Source: JAGVWJ01 sp964588555
GTDB lineage: Archaea; Micrarchaeota; Micrarchaeia; Anstonellales; Bilamarchaeaceae
DNA: 64,000 bases
Assembly: GCA_964588555.1 (NCBI GenBank)
Contig: CAZPPT010000007.1
Location: 11,993-75,992 of the forward strand
Reading direction: 5' to 3'
In this document: one piece after another, positions 32,676-40,626 of the stretch
Layout: the number at the start of each line of letters is the position of its first letter
Position numbering within the stretch: position 1 is the stretch's first letter
Made by a program: the position numbers and the translations under genes
The notes under the pieces: generated by a model
The model's database searches: none
What the model was told of the DNA's origin: nothing
What the model saw: the letters and a program-made list of their open reading frames with translations, nothing else

Positions 32676-35480
32676 TTAGAGTCTTCGTTTCTCAATCTCC
32701 CCCCTCATTTCATTTACAAAATCTGCCAATTTTACCTTTGCCCGTTCGTTTCCTTTCCTGTCACGGATTGAGATCGTTTTGGAAGAAGTCTCCTCCTTTC
32801 CAAGCACAAGCATGTATGGCACCTTCTGCAGCTGCCACTCGCGGATCTTTGCGCCAATTGTGCCGCTCTTTTCCTCAAATTCGCTGCGGATCCCGTGCCT
32901 TTTAAGCTCTTCATGTACCTCTTTTCCGTATTGGTTTTGGTCATCCGATATGGTAAGCACCGCTACCTGCACGGGCGCAAGCCATGTGGGGAACTTGCCT
33001 TCATAATGTTCAATAAGGATGGCAAAAAACCGCTCAATTGCGCCATGCGCAACCGAATGGAGCATTGCCGGGTGCCGCTCCTTTCCGTCCTTGTCGATGT
33101 ACGTCACGTTGAACCGAAGTGGCATCTGGAAATCCAACTGCTCGGTTGCGCACTGCCACATCCTTCCAAGCGAGTCGCGCACGTGAAAATCGATCTTTGG
33201 GCCGTAAAATGCGCCGTCCCCCTCATTGACCTTGTATTTTTTCCCAAGCTTGTCAAGCGCCTTTTTAAGCGCGTTTTCCGCCCGGTCCCACTGTTCATCG
33301 GTACCAAGCCGTTTTGGCGGCCGGGTTGAAAGCTCAAGGAAATATTCAAAGCCAAACATATTGTAAAACTCGTCAAGGAAGCGAAGCCTCTTTTCAACCT
33401 CTTCCTCAATCTGTTCTTCAGTACAATAGACGTGCGAATCGTCCTGCGTAAATGCGCGCACCCTAAATAACCCGGAAAGTACGCCGGAAAACTCATGGCG
33501 GTGCACAAGCCCAAGTTCGGCAAGACGAAGCGGCAGTTCACGGTATGACCGGCGGGCAGTCTTAAACACGCGGATTGAGCCCGGACAATTCATCGGCTTG
33601 ACCCCGTTTAATTTGCCGTCGATAGTAGTAAAATACATGTTTTCCTTATAATGGTCCCAATGGCCGGATTCCTTCCAGATTTCCGCATCCATGAGTATCG
33701 GGGTACGGATCTCAACATAGCCGTATTTATCATTTAATTCCCGCCAATACTTCTCCAGCTCGTTTCTGATGACCATTCCCCTTGGGTGGAAGAATGCCAT
33801 GCCCGGTGCAACGTCCTGCAAGGAAAAGAGGTCAAGCTGCGTGCCCAATTTGCGGTGGTCACGGTCCTTTGCAATTTGTTGCATCTCAAGAAACGTCGCA
33901 AGCGCCTCATTTGTCGCGTGTGAAAACCCGCTTATCCTCTGTAATTGCGGCTTTGACGAGTCATTAAGCCAGTATGCGCCGCCGACCCCTTCCAAATGGA
34001 TCGCACGTAATTCGTTTACGTCTGCAAGAAGGGGTACAAGGGAAGGAACACGTATCTCACTCATGCAATACAGGTTCAAAAACGCGTGTTCAGGCATCTT
34101 TTGTGCAAGCTCTACAAGGTATGGCTCATTCATCTCTGAAAATATCTTTTCCGCCTGCTCCTTTGAGACGAGTTTTTGCGTAATGGGGTGTGATTTTGAG
34201 ATGAATGCTTCGACCTCTTTTTGCAATTCAGGCAATTCCTTTGGCGAAAGCGTCCGGCCAATATCCACATCAACGTAAAAACCATTTTCAGTTAGTTGCA
34301 TAAGCCCAAGTTTTGCATCCTTATTTTTCCCCTTTAGTACTGCTGCAATAGCAAGTGCCGCGGTCAATCGGTATGCATTCTTGTCCTTGGAGAAACCCAA
34401 ATTCCTCGGCTCCTCAAGCATGACCGAATAAAGCACTTCATTTACCGTGTGCGCGGTGCCGGCTTTCGGCCTTCGCTTTCCATCAGTGGTTTCGGCATCA
34501 GGTACGACGTCTTTTGCAATCGATTCAATGCGCGGTTTGACGAGTGCGACATAATCGCTTGTTTTGAGCGCCATGGAACGGTCCAATCTGGCTACATTGA
34601 AATATATCTCATCATTTTTGAGTAACAGCGGATCGACAATTAGCTCCATTTCAGGGTTAAATGAGAATGGCAAAATCGTACCCGAAACGCTCCCTGCCAG
34701 TTTTTCCGCGATTTCAGGGGTGGCAAATGAGATATAACTCCCATTAAATAATCTTTTGACTGCGTCAAGGTCTATCTTGGCATTACCAGGAACAATCCCA
34801 AGCACGTATTTGGTTTTTTTGCTCTCGACCTTAATCATCATAATGATGCATTTTGCTGCCTGGGAAAGCCGGTTACCACGCATCTGGCTGACAATGTCAG
34901 TCCTCCCTTCCGGAGGATGCTCAAGAAGGGTATATGCTGCATTATGTTTGTCAAGAAAATCAAGTAACTGTATATAGGTCGCATTTGCATGAGGGTCATC
35001 CTTTTCCGTTGCACGCACCTCTTTTGATACTATTTTTGCTGTACCTACCCTGTCCTTTGCTTCACTGATCGTCTTTGAAAGTTCCGAGAGCGGGTGGCCT
35101 TTGCATTTAAGCTCAAACTCCTTGTACCAGCCAAACTGGCTTTTATATGTGTCGGGGATCTCTTTTTTTACCGCCTCGTACAATTTGGTAAGGATGACCG
35201 GCGCGTCGCGAAGCGATGCAAGGTTTGATGAAAGGTGCGCATACGGGTATATTACAACGTTTTTTGCGTTCACCGTCTGGAACATCTTTTTTATTTCAGT
35301 GACTGCGGTTGCAATTTCCTTGTCCCCGTCCCCCTGTTCAATGGATGTGAATACGACTACTGCCTCTTCGACCCGCTTGCCTTCCAGTTCTTCCTTGCTG
35401 ACTTCGTCGGCCCCTTGCTTTACCGCAAGTTTTTTCGGCTTATAGAATATATAATCGCAATGTAATTTGAGTATCCGCAT
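32676..35480 (-). CDS. thrS: Threonyl-tRNA synthetase with three editing-type modules
   Basis: This 934-residue synthetase is far longer than usual archaeal ThrRS (about 620). Residues 1-145 are the archaeal D-aminoacyl-tRNA-deacylase-like editing domain (PYAHLSSNLASL). Residues 167-325 resemble a YbaK/ProX-type deacylase (QAAKCIIMMI, VLGIVPGNAKIDLD). Residues 340-525 align with the bacterial N2/SAD editing domain (LTENGFYVDVDIG, GGAYWLNDSSKPQLQRISG), but HxxxH is lost (Tyr370, Ala374) and CxxxH is absent. The catalytic core (540-830) keeps the zinc ligands Cys632, His683 and His808. The anticodon-binding domain fills 835-934. Confidence 0.92.
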   Translation of the reverse strand: MRILKLHCDYIFYKPKKLAVKQGADEVSKEELEGKRVEEAVVVFTSIEQGDGDKEIATAVTEIKKMFQTVNAKNVVIYPYAHLSSNLASLRDAPVILTKLYEAVKKEIPDTYKSQFGWYKEFELKCKGHPLSELSKTISEAKDRVGTAKIVSKEVRATEKDDPHANATYIQLLDFLDKHNAAYTLLEHPPEGRTDIVSQMRGNRLSQAAKCIIMMIKVESKKTKYVLGIVPGNAKIDLDAVKRLFNGSYISFATPEIAEKLAGSVSGTILPFSFNPEMELIVDPLLLKNDEIYFNVARLDRSMALKTSDYVALVKPRIESIAKDVVPDAETTDGKRRPKAGTAHTVNEVLYSVMLEEPRNLGFSKDKNAYRLTAALAIAAVLKGKNKDAKLGLMQLTENGFYVDVDIGRTLSPKELPELQKEVEAFISKSHPITQKLVSKEQAEKIFSEMNEPYLVELAQKMPEHAFLNLYCMSEIRVPSLVPLLADVNELRAIHLEGVGGAYWLNDSSKPQLQRISGFSHATNEALATFLEMQQIAKDRDHRKLGTQLDLFSLQDVAPGMAFFHPRGMVIRNELEKYWRELNDKYGYVEIRTPILMDAEIWKESGHWDHYKENMYFTTIDGKLNGVKPMNCPGSIRVFKTARRSYRELPLRLAELGLVHRHEFSGVLSGLFRVRAFTQDDSHVYCTEEQIEEEVEKRLRFLDEFYNMFGFEYFLELSTRPPKRLGTDEQWDRAENALKKALDKLGKKYKVNEGDGAFYGPKIDFHVRDSLGRMWQCATEQLDFQMPLRFNVTYIDKDGKERHPAMLHSVAHGAIERFFAILIEHYEGKFPTWLAPVQVAVLTISDDQNQYGKEVHEELKRHGIRSEFEEKSGTIGAKIREWQLQKVPYMLVLGKEETSSKTISIRDRKGNERAKVKLADFVNEMRGEIEKRRL

Positions 35481-35530
35481 AATATTTCAACTCCACTTCA
35501 TAACCATGTTAAAAAACAAATAAAAAGAGA

Positions 35531-35707
35531 TTACTTGAATTGGTACATCTCAAGCGCCCGTTCCGCCGCGTTCCGTGCGTCTGGAAACACGCCTTCATTC
35601 AGTACTCGTATGAGCGAAAAAAGTTCTCGTCTTTTTACCAATCCCCGAACCGCGCGTAATCGTTTATCTTTATCTTCACACGCAAGCGCTCTTTTCAATC
35701 GGTTCAT
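35531..35707 (-). CDS. Small HEAT-like helical protein, 58 aa
   Basis: This 58-residue protein runs MNRLKRALACEDKDKRLRAV to NAAERALEMYQFK. Its two helical pairs (DKRLRAVRGLVKR and DARNAAERALEMYQ) look like a single HEAT-type repeat. Its start codon overlaps the stop of the HTH gene upstream (ATGA, 35704-35707), so it is probably co-translated with it. Function unknown. Confidence 0.5.
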   Translation of the reverse strand: MNRLKRALACEDKDKRLRAVRGLVKRRELFSLIRVLNEGVFPDARNAAERALEMYQFK

Positions 35708-35904
35708 CGACTCACCTCGCGTTTTTCGAGCCGATACCCATACGCTTCGGCAACACGGCGCTCTTCGTGCGGCGGATTCACCCGTACTTCCTCATTGAGG
35801 TACCGCCATATTGCAGTACGTGATACCTTGAAGATGCACGCCAAATCCCGGACCGTAAACTCCTGCGTTCGGTACATATCGCGTACCATTTTTCGTCCAT
35901 CCAT
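35704..35904 (-). CDS. Helix-turn-helix DNA-binding protein
   Basis: This 66-residue protein contains EFTVRDLACIFKVSRTAIWRYLNEEV, a clear helix-turn-helix. The frame stays open upstream to about 35982 with a basic GRKPSLDMDG stretch but without ATG or GTG; only ATA follows a good GGAGGTTGA site. The true start may therefore be ATG 35904 or an unusual codon upstream. The operator-like repeats at 36153-36181 sit next to a minus-strand TATA box that could drive it. Confidence 0.6.
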   Translation of the reverse strand: MDGRKMVRDMYRTQEFTVRDLACIFKVSRTAIWRYLNEEVRVNPPHEERRVAEAYGYRLEKREVSR

Positions 35905-36052
35905 ATCCAAACTCGGCTTTCGTCCGCGCCGTAATTTGCTACCGTGTTTCCAACCACCCTTGGTGTATATTTTCCATATTTCTCAACCTCCTTATTTTCA
36001 TGCATGCAGCTTTCGCTAACCCAAAAGAAAAATAAACTAAAAATTTCTTTAT

Positions 36053-36100
36053 GGGTCTAGCTAATCATATAATTAGCATGTAGTTCCTATTGCTAAACCC
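36053..36100. other. Structured AT-rich leader or small RNA candidate
   Basis: GGGTCTAGC (36053-36061) pairs with GCTAAACCC (36092-36100) with one mismatch that is a wobble in RNA on the minus strand. An inner stem GCTAAT (36060-36065) / ATTAGC (36072-36077) shares its bases. It lies in the 282-bp stretch before the HTH gene, downstream of a minus-strand TATA-like ATTTAAATAC (36140-36149). It may be a leader structure or a short RNA; no known family is recognised. Confidence 0.3.
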
Positions 36101-36152
36101 GTATAGTTCATATCTATCAAAACAGTATTAGTTTTGCCCAGTATTTAAATGT

Positions 36153-36181
36153 TTGTCACGATTAGACAATGGTTGTCACGA
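36153..36181. promoter_or_regulatory. Two TTGTCACGA repeats 20 bp apart
   Basis: TTGTCACGA occurs at 36153-36161 and again at 36173-36181, exactly 20 bp apart, and GACAA (36165-36169) makes an inverted repeat with both. The repeats adjoin a minus-strand TATA-like box at 36140-36149. Helical phasing and dyad symmetry are those of a repressor or activator site, plausibly for the HTH protein encoded downstream at 35904. Confidence 0.5.
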
Positions 36182-36186
36182 ATTGT

Positions 36187-36429
36187 CTATCCAAATCCGA
36201 GTTCACGCTTTACATCAAAGACGCGTTGTGGATTCAATGAGCAATGGAGGCCGTAGCCGGTTGGTTTTAATATGATTATATTTTCCCGTACAAGTTGATC
36301 GAACATTTCTCTTGCCTCGTCACTTGGTTCGAGGTTTCTAACAACAAGTTCAACTGCCCGATGTTTGCCTCCGATTAAACGGTGAGAAAACATCCGCGTT
36401 AAAATTCTCTGCCGAATTGTTGCTGCCAT
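36187..36429 (-). CDS. Small winged-helix-like protein, 80 aa
   Basis: This 80-residue basic protein has a pattern of a winged-helix domain: IRQRILTRMFSHRLIGGKHRAVELVVRNLEPSDEAREMFDQLVRENIIILKPTGYGLHCSL, with a recognition helix followed by a wing (IILKPTGYGL). TTTTTAAATATTTTG (about 36446-36460 on the plus coordinate) is the likely TATA region for ATG 36429. It reads away from the MarR-like gene at 36564. Function unknown. Confidence 0.5.
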   Translation of the reverse strand: MAATIRQRILTRMFSHRLIGGKHRAVELVVRNLEPSDEAREMFDQLVRENIIILKPTGYGLHCSLNPQRVFDVKRELGFG

Positions 36430-36563
36430 GCGGCATTTATATAACAAAATATTTAAAAACATATATTTAATTATATTATTGAAATAGTTACTATCGTGGA
36501 TATATCGCCTAAAGCGGTATATTTATATATAATATCCTATAATATATTATATAGGTGATCCAA

Positions 36564-36902
36564 ATGCTTTCAGATATTTTTGAAGATTCGGTCATGGTGC
36601 GGGTATTCGATTGGCTTTTAGAGATGCCGAATACAGAATTCTCTAAATCAGATGTTGCAAAACAGGTAGAGAGCACCTTTCCATCGATTAAGCCAGTTTT
36701 TGATCTGTTGGAAAAATTAGAAATCATCAAAAAAACCAAAACCGTTGGGAGAACGCAGCTTTACGTGCTTAATGAAGATTCAAAACTCTTTATGGTATTA
36801 AGCCGGTTTGACCTTTTGCTTGCATCCAAACTGATTGAAGTCGAAGAATCCGGATCTAAAAAAGTAAAGAAAACGATTGAGCCAATGGTGTCGATTGGGT
36901 AG
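36564..36902 (+). CDS. Winged-helix transcription regulator
   Basis: This 112-residue protein has FDWLLEMPNTEFSKSDVAKQVESTFPSIKPVFDLLEKLEIIKKTKTVGRTQLYVLNEDS, a typical winged helix with the wing at GRTQLYVLN. It is common in archaea, often as a one-component regulator. The site GGTGA at 36554-36558 before ATG 36564 supports the start. Its stop lies 2 bp from the convergent gene at 36904. The promoter region upstream is strongly AT-rich with palindromic TATAT runs (36520-36555). Confidence 0.7.
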   Translation: MLSDIFEDSVMVRVFDWLLEMPNTEFSKSDVAKQVESTFPSIKPVFDLLEKLEIIKKTKTVGRTQLYVLNEDSKLFMVLSRFDLLLASKLIEVEESGSKKVKKTIEPMVSIG

Positions 36903-36903
36903 T

Positions 36904-37725
36904 TTAATTCTTGTCTTCGACGATTTCCATAGCCCGCGTAAGTTCTGGCGTTTTTCCAAGTTCTTTGGCAAGCACACTATAGTTTTCTTCTTGTTCAGAT
37001 TTAATTCTTTTGGTTTCATTAAATGCCGTCTGAATGGCTCCCCCAACCTTAGGCATCGCTGCTAACGCCTTTGGATCAATTCTCACCATTTCGTCTAACT
37101 TCTCTATTAATCTGTGTAATACAACTGGACTAATTGGGTTACATGCAGCTATCATTTCTTCAATTTTACTCGCTTTTTTACGAATTTCTTTCAGGCGATC
37201 GTATAAATCTACAATTTCACTTAAAGTTTTACTAATATCAAGCGAAGGCTTAATGGTGGCACCATAGAGGCCCTCATCGTCTACCCAATGGTCCTTTGCA
37301 CCAAAGGCAGAAACAACCAATGCTGCAACTTCTCTATGGGCTTGGCCAGACATATTCGGATGGTTTGCTGCCATTTCTGGATTAGATCCAACTATCTGCG
37401 CAATTCTTCCATCTGCTAGCTGATTTACAGCAGACATGAAAATATCCGTTGCAAAGTTTACCGAAATTAATCCTTCACTGGATTTCGTATTTAACCCGAT
37501 TTGGAAAACCGTGACTGAATTTCGAGTTTCTATATAATATGTGCCATTTAGTTGTATATGTGCCTTCCGCATGCGTCTTGCTCCTAATTCTTCCAGTGGT
37601 TTTGCTACTTCTCTAACCCGTGCTTCGAATTTCGCAAGGTCATTTAACTGAACTGCCCGTGTTTTTGAGCCCGTATAGACAACAGAAAAACTTTGAGCAT
37701 GAAATTTCAATGTCGCCCCTGCCAT
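36904..37725 (-). CDS. Uncharacterised protein, paralogue A of local pair
   Basis: This 273-residue soluble protein belongs to no family I recognise, but it is a paralogue of the gene at 37820. The two share FATDIF, a stretch with (V/I)(V/I)xAF(P/G)xKDH, and GLY(S/G)A, in the same order and similar spacing, followed by a helical tail. Here they are VNFATDIFMSAVNQL, LVVSAFGAKDHWVDDEGLYGA. The C-terminal 70 residues form charged helices. TTTTTAAAC near 37755-37763 supports ATG 37725. Confidence 0.55.
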   Translation of the reverse strand: MAGATLKFHAQSFSVVYTGSKTRAVQLNDLAKFEARVREVAKPLEELGARRMRKAHIQLNGTYYIETRNSVTVFQIGLNTKSSEGLISVNFATDIFMSAVNQLADGRIAQIVGSNPEMAANHPNMSGQAHREVAALVVSAFGAKDHWVDDEGLYGATIKPSLDISKTLSEIVDLYDRLKEIRKKASKIEEMIAACNPISPVVLHRLIEKLDEMVRIDPKALAAMPKVGGAIQTAFNETKRIKSEQEENYSVLAKELGKTPELTRAMEIVEDKN

Positions 37726-37819
37726 ATTATCACATACCTTATATGCCAAATAGTGTTTAAAAATGTATGTTTTTGTAGTTGGTCTAGCTAGGGCTTGGAC
37801 AACTATCCTCACGAAATTA

Positions 37820-38530
37820 TCATACCTTCATTTCATCCCATAGTTCTGAACGGCCCGTGCTTGGGGGCAGGTCCGCGATATGCCCCATCGCCTCAATAAG
37901 CCCAAGTGTTTGCGACAATCCCTTTGCAAACCGCGTCGCGTCCCGGCGTATAAGTAAGAGATTCCGTTCCCAGTTTTCAGCAAGCCTGTTGAGTTCCGCA
38001 TACACCATTTCCGCATTTTTGACCAGCTGTTCGGGAATTTCCGAATGCTTAAGCATTGCACTATATAGCCCCTCTCTATATTCATGATCCTTTTTCGGAA
38101 ATGCATTAATTATCTGTTCTGCAAGCACCCCTTTATCCGGTCCAAACGTATCATTTGCACTATACGCATCTTTCATTAGGTCAATCTCCGTTTCCCCCAA
38201 CATAAATCCAAGTCTCCTCCAGCCAGGGACGAATATGTCTGTTGCAAAGAGCGCTTCAACTGCAAACCGTGCTTCTTCAGGGGCAGTGCGCTCAAACCCG
38301 CCAAATATTACAAGGGTGTTTCGTGTTTTTAGGCCAAACCGAAACAGTACCTCCTTGACATCCCGCGCTTCTGCAGGGGGTTCGCTGCCTTTTGGGACTA
38401 ACGGGTGCATCGTTTCGATCTGCCGTTTCCATATTTCAAGTTTATCTCCTGTCATATCCTGTCGTGCAGTCCCTTTGTTTCGTATTCGGTACTGGTTCAA
38501 TGTCGTCTCTAGTAAGCCCCTCTGTGCCAT
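37820..38530 (-). CDS. Uncharacterised protein, paralogue B of local pair
   Basis: This 236-residue protein is the paralogue of 36904 (ALFATDIFVPGWRRLG, IINAFPKKDHEYREGLYSA). The N-terminal half has strands (RFGLKTRNTLVIFGGF) resembling QIGLNTKSSEGLISVN in the other protein. The C-terminus is helical with Leu-rich heptads. GGTGAT (minus strand) sits 6 bp before ATG 38530. Function unknown; tandem duplication is inferred. Confidence 0.55.
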   Translation of the reverse strand: MAQRGLLETTLNQYRIRNKGTARQDMTGDKLEIWKRQIETMHPLVPKGSEPPAEARDVKEVLFRFGLKTRNTLVIFGGFERTAPEEARFAVEALFATDIFVPGWRRLGFMLGETEIDLMKDAYSANDTFGPDKGVLAEQIINAFPKKDHEYREGLYSAMLKHSEIPEQLVKNAEMVYAELNRLAENWERNLLLIRRDATRFAKGLSQTLGLIEAMGHIADLPPSTGRSELWDEMKV

Positions 38531-38587
38531 GTAATCACCTGGTTAATTTATGCCAAAAGGTGAATAAAAATGTGAGCCTAGTTTTAC

Positions 38588-38637
38588 GGGGGATTTGGAT
38601 GAGAAGAGAATCAGCAGCTATTTTATCCCAAATCCCC
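38588..38637 (-). terminator. Hairpin between unknown genes
   Basis: GGGGATTTGG (38589-38598) and CCAAATCCCC (38628-38637) are a perfect 10-bp inverted repeat with a 29-bp loop. It sits downstream of the gene at 38689 and upstream of the gene at 37820, both on the minus strand. It may end the first transcript or act in the leader of the second. No U-run follows directly, so an archaeal terminator is uncertain. Confidence 0.35.
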
Positions 38638-38688
38638 GCGTTTTAATTGGCATGCGTAGCTTTTGGTTTTTAATAAGTTGTCACACAA

Positions 38689-39576
38689 TTATGCCGCCTT
38701 ATCGAGTGTTTCATTGGTAATGAGGGGCCGCAGGAAACTCATGCCATTTTGCTTAATGTGCGAAACTATTTCCATGTGCCCGCTTAAAGCCTCGGAGCGA
38801 TCCCTATATTTTTTGCGCAAACAGTACGCCGTATTCTCCGTGTTACTTATAATGATGCTTGTCTGTGGCGATCCATCAGTTGGATGGAGGGTTGAAACCG
38901 TAATTACAGTAACGCCGACCTTAAACGTGCTTAGGAAGCGAAACTGGTCGATTTGTTCGTGGTCTTGCAAGTGCACTATTTCATCCGGTATGAATGCGAC
39001 CGGGACCTTATTTTTTATTTTCTTACCCAGCCTTTTCGCAAAATCCTGATTTACGGTTATAACAAGAAATTCCTTTGCATTTTTTGTCTTTCCTTTATTT
39101 TGTTCGTTGTAACTACCTACCCATTCGATCGGCCATTCGTCTACTCCATCCTGGGCAAGTACAAACGTGAAGACGTGTATTGTGGGGTTCTGAAGAAGGT
39201 AAAATAGGAACTCCCCCTTTTTTTCCAGGGTTATTTTCTCCGGGTCAATAAGTAGGTAGTCAGTGCTGTTGAGGGGGATTTCCGTACGGTCCTGCTTAAA
39301 AAATACCGGCCCCTCCGGGGTCAATTCGATGCAGCGGTCCATCGGCCTATGCGCGCTTATCGTAACTCCCGCTTTTTCTTCCCTGATTGTCAAGAGCCGT
39401 ACTTCGGAGAGGCTTTCAGCACCTCCTATCCGTTCACTTCTTAATTTAAATGTATTGAGTTTTCTTTCCGGATCCGTGCTTTTTGCAACCTGCGGCGTAA
39501 ACCCTAGCGCAGAATATGATGGAGGTCGCCAGTTACACAGTGCGCGCGGCAATCGCGCGTGGGCAATTGCTGCCAT
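38689..39576 (-). CDS. Uncharacterised protein, 295 aa
   Basis: I do not recognise this 295-residue protein. It has strand-rich segments (DYLLIDPEKITLEKKGEFLFYLLQN, IHVFTFVLAQDG, TVITVSTLHPTDGSPQTSIIIS) and an N-terminal Pro/Arg-rich tail. The strand pattern TSIIISNTEN recalls the LISVNFATD region of the downstream paralogue pair, but the likeness is weak. It probably starts the three-gene minus-strand block 39576-36904, interrupted by the hairpin at 38588. Confidence 0.5.
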   Translation of the reverse strand: MAAIAHARLPRALCNWRPPSYSALGFTPQVAKSTDPERKLNTFKLRSERIGGAESLSEVRLLTIREEKAGVTISAHRPMDRCIELTPEGPVFFKQDRTEIPLNSTDYLLIDPEKITLEKKGEFLFYLLQNPTIHVFTFVLAQDGVDEWPIEWVGSYNEQNKGKTKNAKEFLVITVNQDFAKRLGKKIKNKVPVAFIPDEIVHLQDHEQIDQFRFLSTFKVGVTVITVSTLHPTDGSPQTSIIISNTENTAYCLRKKYRDRSEALSGHMEIVSHIKQNGMSFLRPLITNETLDKAA

Positions 39577-39601
39577 GTTACATAATTAATGCGATTTCGT
39601 T

Positions 39602-40120
39602 TTAAACCTGCCTGCCACTCCTTACATACTCAAAGACCTTGTTCCCTGCGTGGATCTTGACGTAATTTTTGATAAATGCAAGAAATGCCTTTGGGCGCTC
39701 GACGATGAGCTTGCCTTCCTTACGCCTGCCCCCAAACCCAAGCCGGAGGAGCAGAATCTCGTCTGGCGCATTTGCCTTGTCTATAAACACGACTCCTTTT
39801 GGGGTAACTCCGCCGGTTGAATCAAAGGTGCCTGCAAGGTAATTTGCAGCATATTCGTTTAGGTATTTAAAGCGCTCAAGCTGCTCTTCTTCAATCTCCT
39901 GGAAAAATTTGCGGTAGGCAGTATGGTAAAAGTAGACCTTGTTGTCTTCAGTAAGGAGCTTATCCGTCTCGGTAAGCTGCCGGTCGATCACTTCCTTGGA
40001 AAATATCTCGAGGTACTCCTTTTCACCCCGTACTCCGAGGCCCTCGTATACGCGGCGCTTGCGCCAGAACCCGATAAGATATGCAAGCTCAGGAGTCAGT
40101 TTGATCTTGATGAAAACCAC
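39602..40120 (-). CDS. LAGLIDADG-like domain protein
   Basis: This 172-residue protein has two spaced stretches that match the LAGLIDADG motif: LAYLIGFWRKRR (about residues 12-23) and YLAGTFDSTGGV (about 94-105). The second has Asp where the catalytic acidic residue belongs (TFDSTGG); the first has Trp (IGFW), so cleavage activity is doubtful. It is not within an intron or intein. It starts at GTG 40120, 3 bp after the preceding stop, so it is co-transcribed with the 150-residue gene at 40124. A DNA-binding, non-nuclease role is plausible. Confidence 0.6.
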   Translation of the reverse strand: MVFIKIKLTPELAYLIGFWRKRRVYEGLGVRGEKEYLEIFSKEVIDRQLTETDKLLTEDNKVYFYHTAYRKFFQEIEEEQLERFKYLNEYAANYLAGTFDSTGGVTPKGVVFIDKANAPDEILLLRLGFGGRRKEGKLIVERPKAFLAFIKNYVKIHAGNKVFEYVRSGRQV

Positions 40121-40123
40121 CGT

Positions 40124-40576
40124 TTAGATTCTTATTTTCTTCCTTTCGTTTTTCTCCTCAAAGCCAGTACGTTTCGAAGGGATGACCATGCGGGTGCCCT
40201 TGACAAAATCCTCTATTTCCTCTGAGATCAGTTCGTCTATCTGGCTTGCAAACCAGTGCGCCGCCTTTGCCGAAACGTATGAGCGTTTGAATATTTCCAT
40301 AAGTTCACTCTTCTCCGATGCGGTAAACGGTTCCTTGTCCTCTACAATGCGTTTGTTTGCCCGCCCGAGCAATTCGCTGAATTTATTGATGTCCTTTTCA
40401 GTCGCCCCGCCCGCCGACAATGCGGAGAGTATCCCCTTTGCAAGGATTACGTTTCGCTTGCCCGTCCGTGTAAGGAGCCGCTCAAGTTTCTTTATGTCGC
40501 TTTTTGGCAGGTGGCTTGCACGTACTGCCGTAAGAACGCGTTCTGCAAACCGGAAGAATCGGCCGACAAGCTCCAT
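40124..40576 (-). CDS. Uncharacterised helical protein, 150 aa
   Basis: This 150-residue basic protein is mostly helical, with GKRNVILAKGILSALSAGG and VSAKAAHWFASQIDELISEEIEDFVKGTRMVIPSKR. No known family is recognised. It precedes the LAGLIDADG-like gene by 3 bp. The 5' end is about 50 bp from the divergent HAD gene at 40627, so the promoters are close together. Confidence 0.5.
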   Translation of the reverse strand: MELVGRFFRFAERVLTAVRASHLPKSDIKKLERLLTRTGKRNVILAKGILSALSAGGATEKDINKFSELLGRANKRIVEDKEPFTASEKSELMEIFKRSYVSAKAAHWFASQIDELISEEIEDFVKGTRMVIPSKRTGFEEKNERKKIRI

Positions 40577-40626
40577 GCATTGAAATGGCGAATAAAGATT
40601 ATAAAGGCGTGTGGTGTCACTCCTCT

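Noticed and set aside
36010..36186. tRNA gene
   Set aside because: The inverted repeats do not form an acceptor stem with D- and T-arms, and the conserved GTTCGA loop is missing.
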